Source: Cellvibrionaceae bacterium AOL6
GTDB taxonomy: Bacteria > Pseudomonadota > Gammaproteobacteria > Pseudomonadales > Cellvibrionaceae
Length of the DNA: 64,000 bases
Direction: 5' to 3'
Assembly: GCA_003265435.1 (NCBI GenBank)
Contig: NOXC01000001.1
Span: forward strand, 310,001-374,000
Shown here: positions 61,813 through 64,000 of the stretch, one piece after another
Layout: the number at the start of each line of letters is the position of its first letter
Numbering within the stretch: the first letter of the stretch is position 1
Notes under the pieces: generated by a model
Seen by the model: only the letters and a program-made list of their open reading frames with translations
The model's database searches: none
Told to the model about the DNA's origin: nothing
Translations under genes and position numbers: made by a program

Positions 61813-64000
61813 ATGTTCCGCTTGCGCCGTTCGCACCTGTGGGTGCCTTTTGTTTTTATTTTTACTGCGTGTGAATCCGAGCAGGATGCCGCAACACCGA
61901 CGCCATCGTCCTCGCCTGTACAACTGGACACCCCACCGCTCGCGTTCCGCTCCGTTCTGGATGGTCGCCCCCGTGCACTGACTTTGCGCCTCCCGAACGC
62001 GCATTTCGTTGCCTTTACGGCGGATACCGGAGCCTTATTGAAAGTGTGGTCGGGTGAGCTGGATACGAAAGGCGCCGTCTTTGATCAACGACATGGGCCG
62101 CAGCCTGAAAGCGCGGGCGTTCAATATTGGCAAGGAGAACAAACACGCTGGCTGCATGGTGATACGCCATTGACCTACGCGGGTTATGCGATAGATCAGG
62201 GGCGGGTCACTTTAATGCGCGCGGCAGGCGCCGTAACGGTGAACGAACAGGTGGAACTCCTCGGGACGGATCATGGCGTGAGGCTGCTGCGCCATTTCGA
62301 AGTGTCGGGTCTGGAAGAAGGCGACACGATTACTCTGCAGGGACTACATGCCCCTGCAATAAGCGCGGAAGGCGCCTTGGTGCGCGAAGACACGGCCTTC
62401 CAGTTGGCAAACGGTGCTAGCCGAATTGCGATGGAATTAAACGCTATAGAACGCGAAAGTGAAAAAGTCGTCGAGCAACCGCCGGGTTTGTTGGCCATAC
62501 AGAACAGCGACTGCGCTGCCTGCCACAACCCAAGCGTAAAAACAGTCGGCCCGGCCTATATTCAGATCGCGTCCCGCTATCACGGTGACGATGAAGCGTA
62601 CGGTGCGCTCGTACGTAAAATTATCGAAGGCGGCAGCGGCCAATGGGGCGAAGTGCCAATGACACCTCACCCTGGGCTGAGTGAGGCCGAGGCCGGAGTG
62701 ATGGTCGACTACATTCTATCCCTGCATCAACCCGAACCGCTGGGCGATAAAGAACTGTTGCTGGATCAGCCCGGCCCCGACTTCGAGATGTTTGAGGCCA
62801 TTCCGGATGAGGTGCCAATGGATGCGGGTGCGATGGTGTATCTGCACTATTTCAGTGGTGATCAACCGAACATCGACGATGTAAAAAGCGGCGCGCCAGC
62901 GCTCGCTGGCCATGTGCCCTACTTGCACTGGCCAACGGTGGCTGCGTTTAAACCCGAGCAGGAACGTTTCACCTACCAAGTGTTGACGCATCTAAAGCTT
63001 GATAGGCCGATGAACACCACGCTCAGGTTGGTCAGTGATGATGGTGCGTACCTCTATCTCAATGGTGAACAGATTATTGATAATTGGGGCTTCCACGCGC
63101 CGGAGGCGGTCGATGCTGAGGTGCAACTCCCTGCCGGTGAGCATGCGCTAGAAATCATTTACGTCCAGGGTGCGGCCGGTGCGGCCCTGTCACTGCAGTG
63201 GCTGAATCAAGAAAGCGGAGAGTTTGAGGTCGTGCCTGCGTCCTACTTTGCGGTGAAGCCGAGCGATGTGCGCGAAGTTGAACCGGTAGTGACCGACCCG
63301 GACAGAATTAAAAGCATTCCGGGTGACCGCATAGAAGTGGCCGGTGTACACCCAGCGTTTGATCTGTTTCAGGCGCGACCCGAAGCATTTGAACCGATGG
63401 TAGGCGGTTTGGATCTGCTAGATGAAAACCGTCTGGTTGTTTCGACCTGGGATCCGCACGGCTCGGTGTACATCGTCGAACACTTCCGCAGCGATGATCC
63501 TGCACAGATTCGGGTACAACGAATCGCTCACGGCCTGGCCGAACCGCTTGGCGTCAAAGTCGTAGAAGGTGAAATCTATGTTATGCAGAAGCAGGAGCTG
63601 ACCCACCTGGTCGATCGAGACGGTGATGGGATCACGGACCTGTATGCGAAAGTGGCGAACGATTGGCAGGTGACGGATAACTTCCACGAATTTGCCTTTG
63701 GTCTTGAATACGAAGACGGGCATTTTTATGCAACGCTGGCTACCGGGGTCTTGCCAGGGGGAGCCAGTGCTCAACCGCAATCGCCGGATCGCGGTAAAGC
63801 GGTGCGAATTTCGAGGGAAACCGGCGCAGTTGAATTTATCGCCTCGGGCCTTCGCACTCCAAATGGAATTGGTTACGGCATAGATGGCGCGATGTTTATC
63901 GCAGACAACCAGGGCGATTGGTTGCCCGCATCAAAAATCGTTGAGCTGACGCCGGGCGCTTGGTACGGATCGCGCTCAGTAGACTTTGAAGGCACGGTGT
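61813..64000 (+). CDS. cytochrome c / PA14 / beta-propeller lipoprotein, 3' end outside the window
   Basis: An open frame from ATG 61813 (GGAG 5 nt upstream) that runs off the end after 729 codons. The start MFRLRRSHLWVPFVFIFTAC is a lipoprotein signal. The first ~210 residues are a beta-rich domain I do not recognise. A single c-type heme motif CAACH (about residue 236) sits in a short cytochrome domain. A PA14-like domain follows near residues 400-460 (TTLRLVSDDGAYLYLNGEQI, then IDNWGFHAPEA). From about 490 a propeller resembling soluble PQQ glucose dehydrogenases begins (GGLDLLDENRLVVSTWDPHG, HEFAFGLEYEDGHFYATL, GLRTPNGIGYG). It is probably a periplasmic sugar oxidase with its own electron-transfer heme; PQQ residues lie beyond the window. 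Confidence 0.85.
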   Translation, partial: MFRLRRSHLWVPFVFIFTACESEQDAATPTPSSSPVQLDTPPLAFRSVLDGRPRALTLRLPNAHFVAFTADTGALLKVWSGELDTKGAVFDQRHGPQPESAGVQYWQGEQTRWLHGDTPLTYAGYAIDQGRVTLMRAAGAVTVNEQVELLGTDHGVRLLRHFEVSGLEEGDTITLQGLHAPAISAEGALVREDTAFQLANGASRIAMELNAIERESEKVVEQPPGLLAIQNSDCAACHNPSVKTVGPAYIQIASRYHGDDEAYGALVRKIIEGGSGQWGEVPMTPHPGLSEAEAGVMVDYILSLHQPEPLGDKELLLDQPGPDFEMFEAIPDEVPMDAGAMVYLHYFSGDQPNIDDVKSGAPALAGHVPYLHWPTVAAFKPEQERFTYQVLTHLKLDRPMNTTLRLVSDDGAYLYLNGEQIIDNWGFHAPEAVDAEVQLPAGEHALEIIYVQGAAGAALSLQWLNQESGEFEVVPASYFAVKPSDVREVEPVVTDPDRIKSIPGDRIEVAGVHPAFDLFQARPEAFEPMVGGLDLLDENRLVVSTWDPHGSVYIVEHFRSDDPAQIRVQRIAHGLAEPLGVKVVEGEIYVMQKQELTHLVDRDGDGITDLYAKVANDWQVTDNFHEFAFGLEYEDGHFYATLATGVLPGGASAQPQSPDRGKAVRISRETGAVEFIASGLRTPNGIGYGIDGAMFIADNQGDWLPASKIVELTPGAWYGSRSVDFEGTV

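Overview
This window is the origin-proximal core of a gammaproteobacterial chromosome. Base composition looks moderate (roughly 50-55 percent GC by eye). The gene order gyrB-recF-dnaN-dnaA / rpmH-rnpA-yidD-yidC-mnmE-mnmG-rsmG-parA-parB / atpIBEFHAGDC / glmU-glmR-glmS matches Pseudomonas and its marine relatives (Oceanospirillales/Cellvibrionales-like). The accessory genes (a Tat-exported GH43, a membrane-anchored AraC regulator, a probable GlyGly-CTERM surface protein, a cytochrome c/PA14/propeller lipoprotein) suggest a saccharolytic marine bacterium. I cannot fix the genus.

Layout. 1-12 kb: dprA (cut by the window edge) and a LysM protein on the minus strand; then on the plus strand def-fmt-rsmB-trkA-trkH, glyQ-glyS, a plsC-type acyltransferase and a DUF6524 membrane protein, closed by a bidirectional terminator. 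12-19 kb: a small outer-membrane barrel protein, then gyrB, recF, dnaN and dnaA, all minus. 18.9-28.3 kb: an AT-rich region with DnaA boxes, rpmH to mnmE, a second AT-rich region with DnaA boxes, then mnmG, rsmG, parA and parB. Two near-perfect parS sites lie inside recF and one degenerate copy in rsmG. 28.3-33 kb: a CNB-HDOD protein, an ATM1-type ABC exporter, YajQ, an LMW-phosphatase-like protein and a small lipoprotein. 33-40.4 kb: the complete F-type H+ ATP synthase operon, with a good sigma70-type promoter and a strong terminator. 40.4-44.6 kb: UDP-GlcNAc supply (glmU, glmR, glmS), with a large nested palindrome over the glmR start. 44.6-64 kb: accessory genes: a DUF418 membrane protein, a LysR regulator, an AraC/GH43/IclR carbohydrate locus, a PhzF-like protein, a choice-of-anchor B surface protein, oligopeptidase A, a three-gene CHASE-kinase/REC/REC-kinase phosphorelay, a MliC-like lipoprotein, a ZIP transporter, and a multidomain redox lipoprotein that runs off the end.

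Three genes look interrupted by single-base indels: atpH (clear, mid-gene), prlC (clear, next to an A6C5 run near the start) and atpI (probable, at a GGG run near the start). They may be sequencing errors or real lesions, and any reading of these genes should allow for both. No rRNA, tRNA, CRISPR array, prophage or intact insertion sequence was seen. I found no clear candidate for a wholly new system. The points most worth following are the two origin-like regions 4.5 kb apart, the glmR control palindrome, the output-less phosphorelay, and the cytochrome/PA14/propeller fusion with its LacI-type operator cluster.
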